DNA of 8,571 nt from Bacteroidales bacterium (GTDB taxonomy: Bacteria > Bacteroidota > Bacteroidia > Bacteroidales > JAAUTT01). The position numbers and the translations under genes were made by a program. Location: assembly GCA_012031335.1 (NCBI GenBank), contig JAAUTT010000143.1:1-8571 (forward strand). Reading direction: 5' to 3'. Shown here in pieces: positions 1 to 6,920 of this stretch. Within the stretch, counting starts at the first letter, position 1. Each line of letters starts with the position of its first letter. The notes under the pieces were generated by a model, which made no database searches, was not told the origin of the DNA, and worked only from the letters and a program-made list of their open reading frames with translations.

Positions 1-1132
1 AACTCACCAGAGAATACTGCTTTAATTCATTATCGTAATATCCCAGTACGTATTGATTTCTCCATACAAACAGAAGTTCTGCCAACTCCTTTTTATTATT
101 CGATTTTGCATATGCAACCAAATCATCATAGGCTGTTGTAATTATTTCGCCCTCCTGGTGATCAAAATTTTTGTTTAGCAAGGTACGGAAATAATTGGCC
201 CATTCGCTTTGCAGTTTTAATCCTGATCCATAATAGCCAGGAGCCGCGGTTGTGCCATAGCCTCCCATGGGTGAACCTCCCAGGGTCATATAAAAAGAAT
301 TCTGGCCTCCGATGGTCACCACAGGCTGGTCATCCGGGCCAAATACCGATATGCCTGGCTGGCCTTTGGTGATCTTTCGTATGGCGACTTTGGCCGAATC
401 CAGGTCTTTGGCTAATCGTTTAAATGTAATTTTATCTGCTGTGATACTTTCCTTTCCTGTACCCACTCTCGAAATAATTGTATTTCTGAAGATGTCGAAA
501 TTTTCGGGGTTAACAAGGTGCCTTTTGATTACTTCCTTTTTGCAGGTATCGTAAACCTGAAAGTGGATTTCCTCATTACAGAATTTAACCTGGTAAAGGT
601 ATCCGCGGTACAAAAAAGAATTGCTGCGGGTAAATTTGTCGTCGCAGGAAGTATTAAGTTGTTGAAACGAACTCAGCTTACAGGTAAAATCGTCGAGCCT
701 TACTGTGATAAGGATGGTACTGCGGGTTGAATTGTCGAGAGTAAGTATCATTTTGCCATTTTCGATATACAGCTTTCCGCCGTTTAATACTTCATCAAAG
801 GTATTGGGGATGTTTGTTCTTACTTTGGATAACATCAGCCGGTCGGTATTGTTTACACTATCGGATACAACTGTGTAAAGCTTGTTTCTGGAGGAATTGG
901 CAAAACGATACCGCGAAAGATCGATGATATGGGAATCTGCAATTCCGGTATGGTCAAACTTGTAAAGTGTCAGTATGGAGGAATATTTTTGCAGGGTAAG
1001 CAAATAGAATTTGTTGTTATCTTCAAATGATGCTATAAATTTTTCTTTGCCTGAAATGAATTCTGTTTTTTTGACTTCAAACCCGGCCCCAAATGGAATG
1101 GATGTAACTCCCGACCGGTTGTTTCCGGTTAA
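1..1132 (-). pseudogene. C-terminal part of a frame-split exported protein of unknown function, running off the left edge
   Basis: Read on the minus strand from about 1132 to the window edge, one frame stays open for 377 codons with no stop. That cannot be chance in DNA of this composition. The frame has no start of its own; it is the -1 continuation of the signal-peptide ORF that ends at 1129. The translation begins LTGNNRSGVTSIPFGAGFEV and contains YKFDHTGI, TCKLSSFQQLNTSCDDKF and a Gly-rich GGSPMGGYGTT stretch, ending near the edge with LLFVWRNQYVLGYYD. The first half alternates short hydrophobic strands with polar turns, which would fit a beta-propeller-like or other beta-rich fold, but no family motif was recognised. 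With the N-terminal piece the protein would exceed 480 residues. It is probably periplasmic or cell-surface. The break may be a real mutation, a sequencing indel or ribosomal slippage; the sequence alone does not decide. Confidence 0.72.
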
Positions 1133-1446
1133 AAAACAGTGGTGTTACCATCACTGGTAATTCCGCCTAAAAGGACGGTAAGGTTGGTATTAGGCTTTTC
1201 TTTGGTAGCTTCGCGGGTTATTTTTCCCAACGAATCAAAGTCGTACACATAAATTTTTTTCAAATCACTCAGAACAAGGTTAAATCCTCCGGTGAAAGGG
1301 TTGGTTATGGCCTGTGCCTGTTTGGTCTCATCTATTACTGAATTCATGTTGATACCAATGGTCGAAATTACTTCCTGGGCCTTGCATATCTGGAATGCAT
1401 TTAACACAATAAATGTGAGCGATAAAAGCAGCGATGATATTTTCAT
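1129..1446 (-). CDS. N-terminal part of the same exported protein, with signal peptide, cut short by a frame break
   Basis: The start chosen is the ATG at 1446, not the one at 1473. From 1446 the protein opens with a textbook Sec signal peptide: MKIS, a hydrophobic core LLLSLTFIVLNAF, and a likely cleavage after ICKAQ. The longer version would put nine polar residues (MPFITTNHY) in front of it. The mature part (EVISTIGINMNSV, then NPFTGGFNLVLSDLKKIYVYDFDSLGKI) reads like a protein that tracks or displays a value, but no domain was recognised. The frame stops at 1131-1129 (TAA) directly after a T6 run. Adding one T, or slipping -1 on TTT, joins it to the 377-codon open frame downstream. As it stands this is a 105-residue fragment. 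It is transcribed divergently from the dehydrogenase gene at 1680. No lipobox cysteine was seen, so it is probably not a lipoprotein. Confidence 0.7.
   Translation of the reverse strand: MKISSLLLSLTFIVLNAFQICKAQEVISTIGINMNSVIDETKQAQAITNPFTGGFNLVLSDLKKIYVYDFDSLGKITREATKEKPNTNLTVLLGGITSDGNTTVF
1131..1136 (-). other. T6 homopolymer at the frame break of the left-hand gene
   Basis: On the coding strand the region reads ACT GTT TTT TAA in the upstream frame and TTT TTA ACC GGA in the downstream frame. A seventh T would restore one continuous frame. The phase does not give a canonical X XXY YYZ heptamer, but a single-tRNA slip from TTT to TTT with the stop codon in the A site is possible. Confidence 0.6.
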
Positions 1447-1679
1447 ATAGTGGTTGGTAGTTATAAACGGCATGCAAGATAATAATTTATTGAAAGCAAC
1501 ATCCTTAGTTAAAAACCATAAACATAGCGAAATCCGAATGTTTGCTTTCTGTGTTTTAGATTAAGGGGTGAGAACTTCTTTCCCCCGATTTTAACATATT
1601 CATTCATAAATATATTCCGGTTCTGTGAAAATGCTAATTTTGAGTGTAAGTTCGAAATCACAAATACGATATATTAACT
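1447..1679. promoter_or_regulatory. Divergent intergenic region with a candidate promoter for the dehydrogenase gene
   Basis: This stretch separates the minus-strand exported-protein gene from the plus-strand dehydrogenase gene and must hold both promoters. On the plus strand, TAATTTTG at 1635-1642 matches the Bacteroidota -7 element TAnnTTTG exactly and lies 37 bases before the ATG at 1680. No clear TTTG -33 box was found at the expected distance, so the promoter is tentative. For the minus-strand gene no convincing element was found. No ribosome binding motif precedes 1680, as is usual in this phylum. Nothing else was recognised here. Confidence 0.4.
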
Positions 1680-2729
1680 ATGAAAGCCGCCGTTTTAACC
1701 GAATACAACAAAATTGAATGGCTCGAAGTGGAAAAACCTGCTGTTAAGCCGGGAGAAGTGCTGGTGAAGGTAAACTTTGGCTGTATTTGTGGCAGCGATC
1801 AGCATATTCACAAGGGTGAATTCCATCCGCGAACAAAAACACCCATGATCATGGGGCATGAATTTGGAGGTGTTGTGGTCGAAACAGGCTCAGGGGTAAC
1901 CGGCTGGTTACCGGGCGAAAAAGTGGCTCCCGACCCCATCATCTGGTGCGGAAAATGTCCTGCCTGCCTAAAAGGTCATTACCCGGCATGCACAAGTCTT
2001 AAGTTAATTGGAATCGACTCCGACGGTGGCTTTACGCAATTTGTCTCACTGCCTCCTTCTATGTTGTATAAAGTTCCCCAGCATATTCCCGACGAACATG
2101 TGGCGCTCATCGAGGTGCTGGCCATTGGCTGTCATGCCAAAAACAGGGCAGGGGTGAAACCCGGCGATTCCATTGTTATCTGGGGGTCGGGTAAGGTGGG
2201 CTTATGCATCCTCGAGGCTGTGCGCACGGTTACCGATAATACGGTTTTTATGGTCGATATACTGGAACCAAGGCTTGCCATCGGACCAAGGTATTACGAG
2301 AATGTTATCACCATAAATGCCTTGAACGAAGATCCCGTTGAAAAAATTAAAAAAGAAACTGGCGGAAAAGGTGTGGATATTGCCTTTGAAGCAGTGGGGC
2401 ACTGGCATGAAATTGAAGGACAGGTAAATCCCATAAGGGGTTGCATCCGCAGTATTGTGGGAGGCGGAACTGTTTGTGTGCTGGGTTTGGGTAACGATCC
2501 TTCTCCTGTTTTATTTAAGGAAATGATTTGGAAAGAAGCCCGCATCGTATCTTCCAGGGTAAGTCATGGCGAATTTTGCGAGGTGATAGAACACCTGAAT
2601 CATGGCCGACTTAAACCTGAGGCACTGATATCCCAGGTACTGCCCGGATCGGAAACACAGCGGGGTTTCGAAATACTGGACGAAAATCCGGCAGAAAATA
2701 TCAAGATATTGCTCGATTTCCGATCATAA
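1680..2729 (+). CDS. Zinc-dependent medium-chain alcohol/polyol dehydrogenase
   Basis: This is a 349-residue member of the zinc-dependent MDR superfamily, the usual length for threonine, sorbitol or sugar-acid dehydrogenases. Visible features, in order: catalytic-zinc Cys37 in GCICGSDQH; the GHE signature (His60, Glu61); the structural-zinc lobe Cys90, Cys93, Cys96 and Cys104; Glu145 in LIEVLAIGCHA; a Rossmann glycine motif GSGKVG at 169-174; and an acidic residue in MVDILEPR (Asp193) that suggests NAD(H) rather than NADP(H). No signal peptide is present, so it is cytoplasmic. It would oxidise a secondary alcohol to a ketone, or do the reverse. Its partner 57 bases downstream is a YiaK-like reductase, so a sugar acid or polyol substrate is the best inference. 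The exact substrate cannot be read from the sequence; threonine dehydrogenase or galactitol/sorbitol-type activities remain possible. All catalytic residues appear intact. Confidence 0.88.
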   Translation: MKAAVLTEYNKIEWLEVEKPAVKPGEVLVKVNFGCICGSDQHIHKGEFHPRTKTPMIMGHEFGGVVVETGSGVTGWLPGEKVAPDPIIWCGKCPACLKGHYPACTSLKLIGIDSDGGFTQFVSLPPSMLYKVPQHIPDEHVALIEVLAIGCHAKNRAGVKPGDSIVIWGSGKVGLCILEAVRTVTDNTVFMVDILEPRLAIGPRYYENVITINALNEDPVEKIKKETGGKGVDIAFEAVGHWHEIEGQVNPIRGCIRSIVGGGTVCVLGLGNDPSPVLFKEMIWKEARIVSSRVSHGEFCEVIEHLNHGRLKPEALISQVLPGSETQRGFEILDENPAENIKILLDFRS

Positions 2730-2786
2730 CAAGGATCAGCTTGCTGGCCTGGGACGGTAAAACCATCTATAACAAATAAAATCACC

Positions 2787-3797
2787 ATGTCCGACAAATT
2801 ATTGATTTCCCCTAATGTGATGAAAGCGGAATTTGTCCGTGTTCTTCTATCCATTGGATTTTCGGCCGGGAAGGCTGAGAAATGCGCCGAGATATTCACA
2901 CAAAACAGTGTGGAGGGTATTTATTCGCATGGTGTGAACCGTTTTCCCAGATTTGTTGGTAATACAACCGATGGATTCGTGAAGCCCGAAACCGAACCTG
3001 TTTTGCTGATGCATACCGGATCGTTGGAGCAATGGGACGGACAGCTGGGACCGGGACCACTGAACGCTGTATTTGCAACAGAGCGGGCAATGGACCTGGC
3101 CGATAAGGGTTCTATCGGAATGGTAACCCTGGCTAACACAAACCACTGGATGCGCGGAGGAACCTATGGTTGGCAGGCGGCTAAAAAGGGCTATGTTTTT
3201 ATCGGTTGGACCAATACCATTGCCAACATGCCAGCATGGGGAGCCGTGGATCAACACCTGGGAAATAACCCTTTTGTACTGGCGGTTCCTTATAAAAACG
3301 AAGCCATTGTGCTGGATATGGCCATGTCGCAGTTTTCGTACGGGAAAATGGAAATGTACGAGCAGGAAGGAAGAAATCTCCCCTGCTTTGGCGGATATAA
3401 TAAACAGGGAAAACTAACCGTAAAACCCGGTGAAGTTCTTGAATCGTGGAGACCTGTTCCCATTGGATACTGGAAAGGTGCAGGCTTTTCACTTTTGCTG
3501 GATATCCTGGCAACTGTGCTTTCCGGCGGACTGGCAACACACGAGATTAGTAAACGACAGACTGAATATAGTATTTCCCAGGTTTTTATGGCCATACGCA
3601 TCGGAAGTCTTTCCAATTTTCCGATGATTGAAAACACCATACAAGGAATTTTAAGCGATTACAAACTTTCGGTTCCAGAGGAGCCCGGAACTCAAATACG
3701 CTATCCCGGGGAAAGCATTGTTGAAACACGAAACAGGAACATACGCGATGGCATACCTGTTAATAAGGATGTTTGGGAAACGATTTTGAAGTTATAG
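2787..3797 (+). CDS. yiaK: YiaK-like 2,3-diketo-L-gulonate reductase (Ldh_2 / malate-lactate dehydrogenase family)
   Basis: A 336-residue Ldh_2-family (PF02615) oxidoreductase, close to the 332 residues of E. coli YiaK as recalled. YiaK uses NADH to reduce 2,3-diketo-L-gulonate to 3-keto-L-gulonate in ascorbate/gulonate-type catabolism. YiaK-like blocks seen here are YSHGVNRFPRF (catalytic-type His48, equivalent to His44 of YiaK), NHWMRGGTYGWQAAKKGY around His120, WTNTIANMPAWGA (141-153), the LDMAMSQFSYG block (177-186), and GYWKGAGFSLLLD with Lys230. These match YiaK far better than the malate, ureidoglycolate or piperideine-carboxylate branches of the family. It has no signal peptide and so acts in the cytoplasm. 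It lies 57 bases behind the zinc dehydrogenase on the same strand with no terminator-like hairpin between, so the two are probably co-transcribed. Family assignment is firm; the exact substrate is inferred. Confidence 0.88.
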   Translation: MSDKLLISPNVMKAEFVRVLLSIGFSAGKAEKCAEIFTQNSVEGIYSHGVNRFPRFVGNTTDGFVKPETEPVLLMHTGSLEQWDGQLGPGPLNAVFATERAMDLADKGSIGMVTLANTNHWMRGGTYGWQAAKKGYVFIGWTNTIANMPAWGAVDQHLGNNPFVLAVPYKNEAIVLDMAMSQFSYGKMEMYEQEGRNLPCFGGYNKQGKLTVKPGEVLESWRPVPIGYWKGAGFSLLLDILATVLSGGLATHEISKRQTEYSISQVFMAIRIGSLSNFPMIENTIQGILSDYKLSVPEEPGTQIRYPGESIVETRNRNIRDGIPVNKDVWETILKL

Positions 3798-4096
3798 CAG
3801 ATCATGAATATGGCTTTCGGTAAGTCAACGACCTTGTTTTATTTAATCTGAATTAGTCTTTTTAAATTTCATAATTGAATCCCTTTGCTTTCACGTGATT
3901 CCAGTTAACTATTAAGATCTGGAACGAAGGAAAGGAACTAAAAAACGAGAAAAAAAACGATTTCTTTTTTAATTACAGCCAATAATTTGTCTATTTTGGA
4001 CCTGATTTAAAGCGCAAAGTATGTACACATTCTGACCGCTAAAACAGTTTCGAATGGCTACTTTAACTATAATATCCGGATACTAACTACTTAAAT
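3798..4096. other. A/T-rich non-coding gap ahead of the DUF362 gene
   Basis: All frames on the plus strand are closed by frequent stops, so no gene is supported. The stretch has poly-A and poly-T runs around 3939-3972 that could fold into a weak A/T hairpin. A perfect 10-base palindrome TATCCGGATA lies at 4073-4082, 24 bases before the DUF362 start. No exact TAnnTTTG element was found; CTATTTTGG near 3994 is one base short in the spacer. A promoter for the DUF362 gene is expected here but cannot be placed. Confidence 0.4.
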
Positions 4097-4428
4097 ATGA
4101 TCAATATGAAGCTTAAAATCTCATCGTGGCGTAATTTTTTTAAAGATCCTTTTCTGCAAAGTTTTCGATTATTGTATTAGGAATCACTTCAACAGTGTGG
4201 TTTCTTATCAGGGTAATTCCCAAACCACAACGGGCTACTTACCCTTGTATGCGTGCTGCAGCGCCTTTAATGTCGGGTTTTGTTATCTGGCTCCTGGCAA
4301 TAATCGGAACTTCATTTGCTTTTACAAAAGCAAGGCAACGGTATAGGGAAACAAGGTACATCGCCGCTTTTTTATTTCTTCTGGCAGGTTTGGTGCAGCA
4401 TTTTTTATCATGCCCAATTCTCCTGTAG
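4097..4428 (+). pseudogene. Frame-broken N-terminal membrane region of the DUF362 gene
   Basis: The DUF362 ORF begins abruptly, and its missing N-terminus lies upstream in two other frames. From ATG 4097 (or 4106) one frame reads MKLKISSWRNFFKDPF and then stops at 4178. A second frame, open from 4144 to 4428, reads AKFSIIVLGITSTVWFLIRV, then IPKPQRATYPC, then LMSGFVIWLLAIIGTSFAF, then ARQRYRETRY and IAAFLFLLAGLVQHF. That gives three hydrophobic helices with basic cytoplasmic loops. Each junction needs a -1 change. The first lies between 4144 and 4178, most simply one T missing from TTTT at 4150-4153. The second is at the T6 run 4401-4406. Rejoined, the protein would be about 517 residues from 4106 to 5657. 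A GTG at 4195 could start a shorter product but would lose the first helix. The reconstruction is mine; whether the breaks are real or sequencing errors is open. Confidence 0.65.
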
Positions 4429-4453
4429 AAGCTAAATCCGGTATGGAAGAATT
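4401..4453 (+). other. T TTTTTA slippery-type heptamer and downstream stem at the DUF362 frame junction
   Basis: In the upstream frame the codons are CAG CAT TTT TTA TCA, so bases 4401-4407 form T TTT TTA. This is correctly phased for -1 slippage and identical to the well-known retroviral U UUU UUA site. A -1 slip enters exactly the frame of the DUF362 domain. Eight bases after the heptamer, AATTCT (4416-4421) can pair with AGAATT (4448-4453), a weak stem in a plausible position for a stimulator. A plain one-base loss from T7 explains the same data more simply. Confidence 0.3.
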
Positions 4454-5657
4454 CCACATCTGGTACAAACCTAATATTCCTTTGGGAACTGCACGGGGCA
4501 TGTTTCCTGGTCGGGTTGCCTGGGGACATAATCCCAAAGTGGCATCGTGGGATGGTACAACTGGTTTCTGGTGGGAAGACCAATTCAACAACCAACCCGA
4601 AACTGACAGGCTTTTGGCTCAAACACTTTTTAGTTTAACTGATATAAAGCAGGAAAATAAAGCGTGGGATGCTTTGTTCCGCTACTTTAACAAAACAAAA
4701 AATAATGTAGATGCCGGTTATAAAAAAGGGCAGAAAATTGCCATAAAATTAAACCTGAACAATACCTATTCGCTCGAGAGTAATAACGAGATTAACGCAA
4801 ATCCACATCTCGTGCTTTCCTTGTTAAAAAGTCTGGTAAATCAGGCCGGTGTTCCCCAGGAAAACATTACAGTGACCGATCCAAGCCGTTTTATCACGGA
4901 TAATGTTTATGACAAATGCCACACCGCCTTTCCCAATGTACATTATGTTGATCATAACGGAGGCAAAGGAAGGGAGAAGGCTACATTTGTTGAAAATGCT
5001 ATCCCTTATTCTATTGACAATGGAAAGGTATGTCAGGGATTAGCCAGTTGTATTGTTGAGGCTGACTATATCATTAACCTGGCTTTAATGAAAGGTCATG
5101 TAAGTCAGGGGGTGACTCTCTGTGCCAAGAATTATTTCGGCTGTACAAGTATCGAGGACGATTGGCGTAAAAATGCTCATTCAAGCGGGTTTAGCCAAAA
5201 CAAGGATGGTTCGCATAAATACCTTGTATTTGTAGATTACCTGGGGCATAAGGACCTGGGTGAAAAAACAATGCTTTTCCTTATCGATGGTATTTACAGC
5301 AATAAGTTTGTCGATAAAGTTCCTGCTTTTAAATGGAAACTGGCTCCATTTAACGGAAACTGGCCAAACAGTCTGTTTGCCTCTCAGGATGGTGTTGCCA
5401 TCGATGCTGTGGTACTCGACTTTATTCTTACCGAATGGCCCGATGCTCCGGATATGATGTACAGCGACTATTCCGTAAATGAAAGCGCTTTGGCTGATCA
5501 TCCTCCTTCAAAAACTGTTTACGATCCTGAACGCGATGGAACAAAACTCACCAGTCTGGGAACTTCGGAACATTGGAACAATGCTGCCGACAAGCAATAT
5601 TCCCGTAACCTCAAAACCGGCAAAGGCATAGAGTTGGTGTATAAAAAGGTGGAGTAA
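4410..5657 (+). CDS. DUF362-domain protein (main part; N-terminus lies upstream out of frame)
   Basis: This 415-residue ORF carries a DUF362 (PF04015) domain. The family's role is not established; relatives occur as stand-alone proteins or fused to ferredoxin-like modules. Features seen: a lead segment GTARGMFPGRVAWGHNP (26-42) typical of the Bacteroidota form; AWDALFRYFN (85-94); the KIAIKLNLNN strand (109-118); VTDPSR (155-160); ADYIINLALMKGH (218-230) followed by GVTLCAKNYFG (234-244); LIDGIYSN (291-298); and ASQDGVAIDAVVLDF (324-338). There are scattered cysteines but no CxxCxxC iron-sulfur motif. The ATG at 4410 is only the first start in the open frame, not the likely true start, because the membrane region upstream reads into it through a -1 break. 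With that region restored, the domain would be anchored to the membrane with the large part outside the helices. It follows the sugar-acid dehydrogenase pair after a 600-base gap, so co-regulation is unproven. Confidence 0.8.
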   Translation: MPNSPVEAKSGMEEFHIWYKPNIPLGTARGMFPGRVAWGHNPKVASWDGTTGFWWEDQFNNQPETDRLLAQTLFSLTDIKQENKAWDALFRYFNKTKNNVDAGYKKGQKIAIKLNLNNTYSLESNNEINANPHLVLSLLKSLVNQAGVPQENITVTDPSRFITDNVYDKCHTAFPNVHYVDHNGGKGREKATFVENAIPYSIDNGKVCQGLASCIVEADYIINLALMKGHVSQGVTLCAKNYFGCTSIEDDWRKNAHSSGFSQNKDGSHKYLVFVDYLGHKDLGEKTMLFLIDGIYSNKFVDKVPAFKWKLAPFNGNWPNSLFASQDGVAIDAVVLDFILTEWPDAPDMMYSDYSVNESALADHPPSKTVYDPERDGTKLTSLGTSEHWNNAADKQYSRNLKTGKGIELVYKKVE

Positions 5658-5677
5658 AGGTGGGTTTATAGGCGAGG

Positions 5678-5700
5678 ATGCAATACTTCGTTTCTTGCAT
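5678..5700 (+). terminator. Weak hairpin after the DUF362 gene
   Basis: ATGCAA at 5678-5683 pairs with TTGCAT at 5695-5700 across an 11-base loop, 20 bases after the DUF362 stop. The stem is short and no T tract follows, so a terminator role is only possible. The remaining bases up to 5763 hold no recognised promoter. Confidence 0.2.
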
Positions 5701-5763
5701 TGAACCTAAAGCTTGTCTTATAAATATTAAAGATTCTGATACTGTTTCTTAAAAGAGAAAATA

Positions 5764-6705
5764 ATGAAAAAAAGTATAATGAGACTCATTTCCGTGATGT
5801 TTTTCCTGGAGTTTTGTTTTGCGGGGATAAATGCACAAAGTACAAAACCGGTCGAAAAAGCGCCCATAATTTTATCAGTAAATGCCTATTCGTTCAGCGA
5901 TCTGCTTTCGGCACGAAACACCCGCGACAATCAACAGGTTTACACCTTGTTTAACCTGCTCGACTGGTGTGCATCTCAAAATATTAAAGCCCTGGATCCA
6001 ACGGGTTATTTTTTTCCAACTTATCCCATTGTACCCTCGGACGAGTACCTTGAAAAATTCAAGAAGCGTTCTGCGGAATTAGGCCTAGCCATCAGTGGAA
6101 CTGGTATACGGAATAACTTTGCTTCGCCCGATCCTGCTGTTAGAGCAGAGGGTGTTAAGCTTGCCAAGGAATGGATTGTAGCAGCATCAAAAATGGGAGC
6201 TCCGGTTATTCGTTTGTTTTCGGGCGAAATTCCCAAAGGTTATGAAGATAAATGGGATGAAGTGGCTTCGTGGATGATAGCTTGTTATAAGGAATGTGTT
6301 CCCTTTGCCGAAAAGTACAAAGTGAAAATAGGTATTCAAAATCATGGGGATATGCTGCAAACTGCCGAACAATGCAAAAAAATACTTGATGCAGTTAATT
6401 CTGAATGGGTCGGTTTAATTGTCGATACGGGTAATTTTAAGGTGAAAGACCCTTATAAAGATATCGAGGCAGTTGTTCCTTATGCAATCAACTGGCAGGT
6501 TAAGGAAAGTGTTTTCGGAATTGGCAGCCCGGTAAAAACTGACTACAAACGGTTAGTGCAAATAATCCACAAAGGTGGATACACAGGTTATCTGCCTGTG
6601 GAAACAATTCCGGTAAAAGGTGGTCCCTACGATCCATTTACCCTGGTACCTCAAATGCTCAAAGAGCTGGATACTGCCATTAAAGAAGTGTATAATCAAA
6701 ATTGA
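5764..6705 (+). CDS. Exported sugar isomerase/epimerase-like TIM-barrel protein (PF01261)
   Basis: A 313-residue protein with a Sec signal peptide (MKKSIMRLISVMFFLEFCFAGINAQS, cut probably after Ala24 or Gln25) followed by an AP_endonuc_2 / xylose-isomerase-like barrel. Visible barrel blocks are LSVNAYSFSDLL (37-48), LDPTGYFFPTYP (78-89), VIRLFSGEIP (149-157), GIQNHGD (190-196), IVDTGNFK (219-226), NWQVKESVFG (243-252) and YLPVETIPVKGG (277-287). Candidate metal or catalytic residues are Glu155, His194, Asp221 and Glu280, at the positions where this family binds a divalent metal. Most family members are cytoplasmic sugar-phosphate isomerases. An exported version cannot rely on phosphorylated intermediates and more likely acts on free or oxidised sugars in the periplasm. 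No lipobox is present. It starts 106 bases after the DUF362 gene, with AAGAG about 8 bases before the ATG as a weak ribosome site. The substrate is unknown. Confidence 0.85.
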   Translation: MKKSIMRLISVMFFLEFCFAGINAQSTKPVEKAPIILSVNAYSFSDLLSARNTRDNQQVYTLFNLLDWCASQNIKALDPTGYFFPTYPIVPSDEYLEKFKKRSAELGLAISGTGIRNNFASPDPAVRAEGVKLAKEWIVAASKMGAPVIRLFSGEIPKGYEDKWDEVASWMIACYKECVPFAEKYKVKIGIQNHGDMLQTAEQCKKILDAVNSEWVGLIVDTGNFKVKDPYKDIEAVVPYAINWQVKESVFGIGSPVKTDYKRLVQIIHKGGYTGYLPVETIPVKGGPYDPFTLVPQMLKELDTAIKEVYNQN

Positions 6706-6920
6706 AATCATTTGAATAAATAGAAAATAGTATATTCCTATTTCCCCTTTGTGCTCACACACATCTTAAATAACCGGGAAGCTCAGATTACCGGGTTTCC
6801 TGGCTACCTTTCAAAAACCGGCATACAAGTTCTATTGTCTATAAGGTTTAGATTTTGTTCATCTGAAGAATTGCCGAGGAACAAGTCGAAAACTATTCAT
6901 TTTAAATTTTGTAAGCATTA
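6706..6920. other. Non-coding gap between the TIM-barrel gene and the NifX/DUF134 cluster
   Basis: No frame is convincingly coding. The stretch has an A/T-rich 6-bp inverted repeat near 6726-6742 (AAATAG with CTATTT) and the larger hairpin at 6774-6803 listed separately. No riboswitch or known RNA was recognised. It marks a break between two functionally different gene groups. Confidence 0.4.
6774..6803 (+). terminator. Candidate transcription-termination hairpin
   Basis: CCGGGAA (6774-6780) pairs with TTCCTGG (6797-6803), giving seven pairs with one G-U wobble around a 16-base loop. The wobble pairs only in RNA made from the plus strand, which suits a hairpin ending the unit that includes the TIM-barrel gene 69 bases upstream. 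It is followed by CTACCTTTC rather than a clean T tract, so termination is tentative. Confidence 0.28.

Noticed and set aside
312..730. Two overlapping plus-strand ORFs (312-554 and 518-730)
   Set aside because: They lie opposite the long open minus-strand frame, have no family features, and overlap each other; they are shadows of the exported-protein gene.
1447..1473. Upstream ATG at 1473 as start of the signal-peptide protein
   Set aside because: It would place nine polar residues before a well-formed signal peptide that begins with MKIS at 1446.
2202..3640. Several minus-strand and alternate-frame ORFs inside the two dehydrogenase genes
   Set aside because: The plus-strand proteins there carry intact, recognisable catalytic motifs; the other frames show none.
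4135..4141. T TTTTTT heptamer as the site of the first DUF362 frame change
   Set aside because: It is in phase for -1 slippage, but the -1 frame meets a TAA immediately at 4141; the change must lie after 4144.
4239..4622. Minus-strand ORF of 127 codons across the DUF362 N-terminal region
   Set aside because: The plus strand encodes coherent membrane helices and the start of DUF362 here; the minus translation has no domain or start context.
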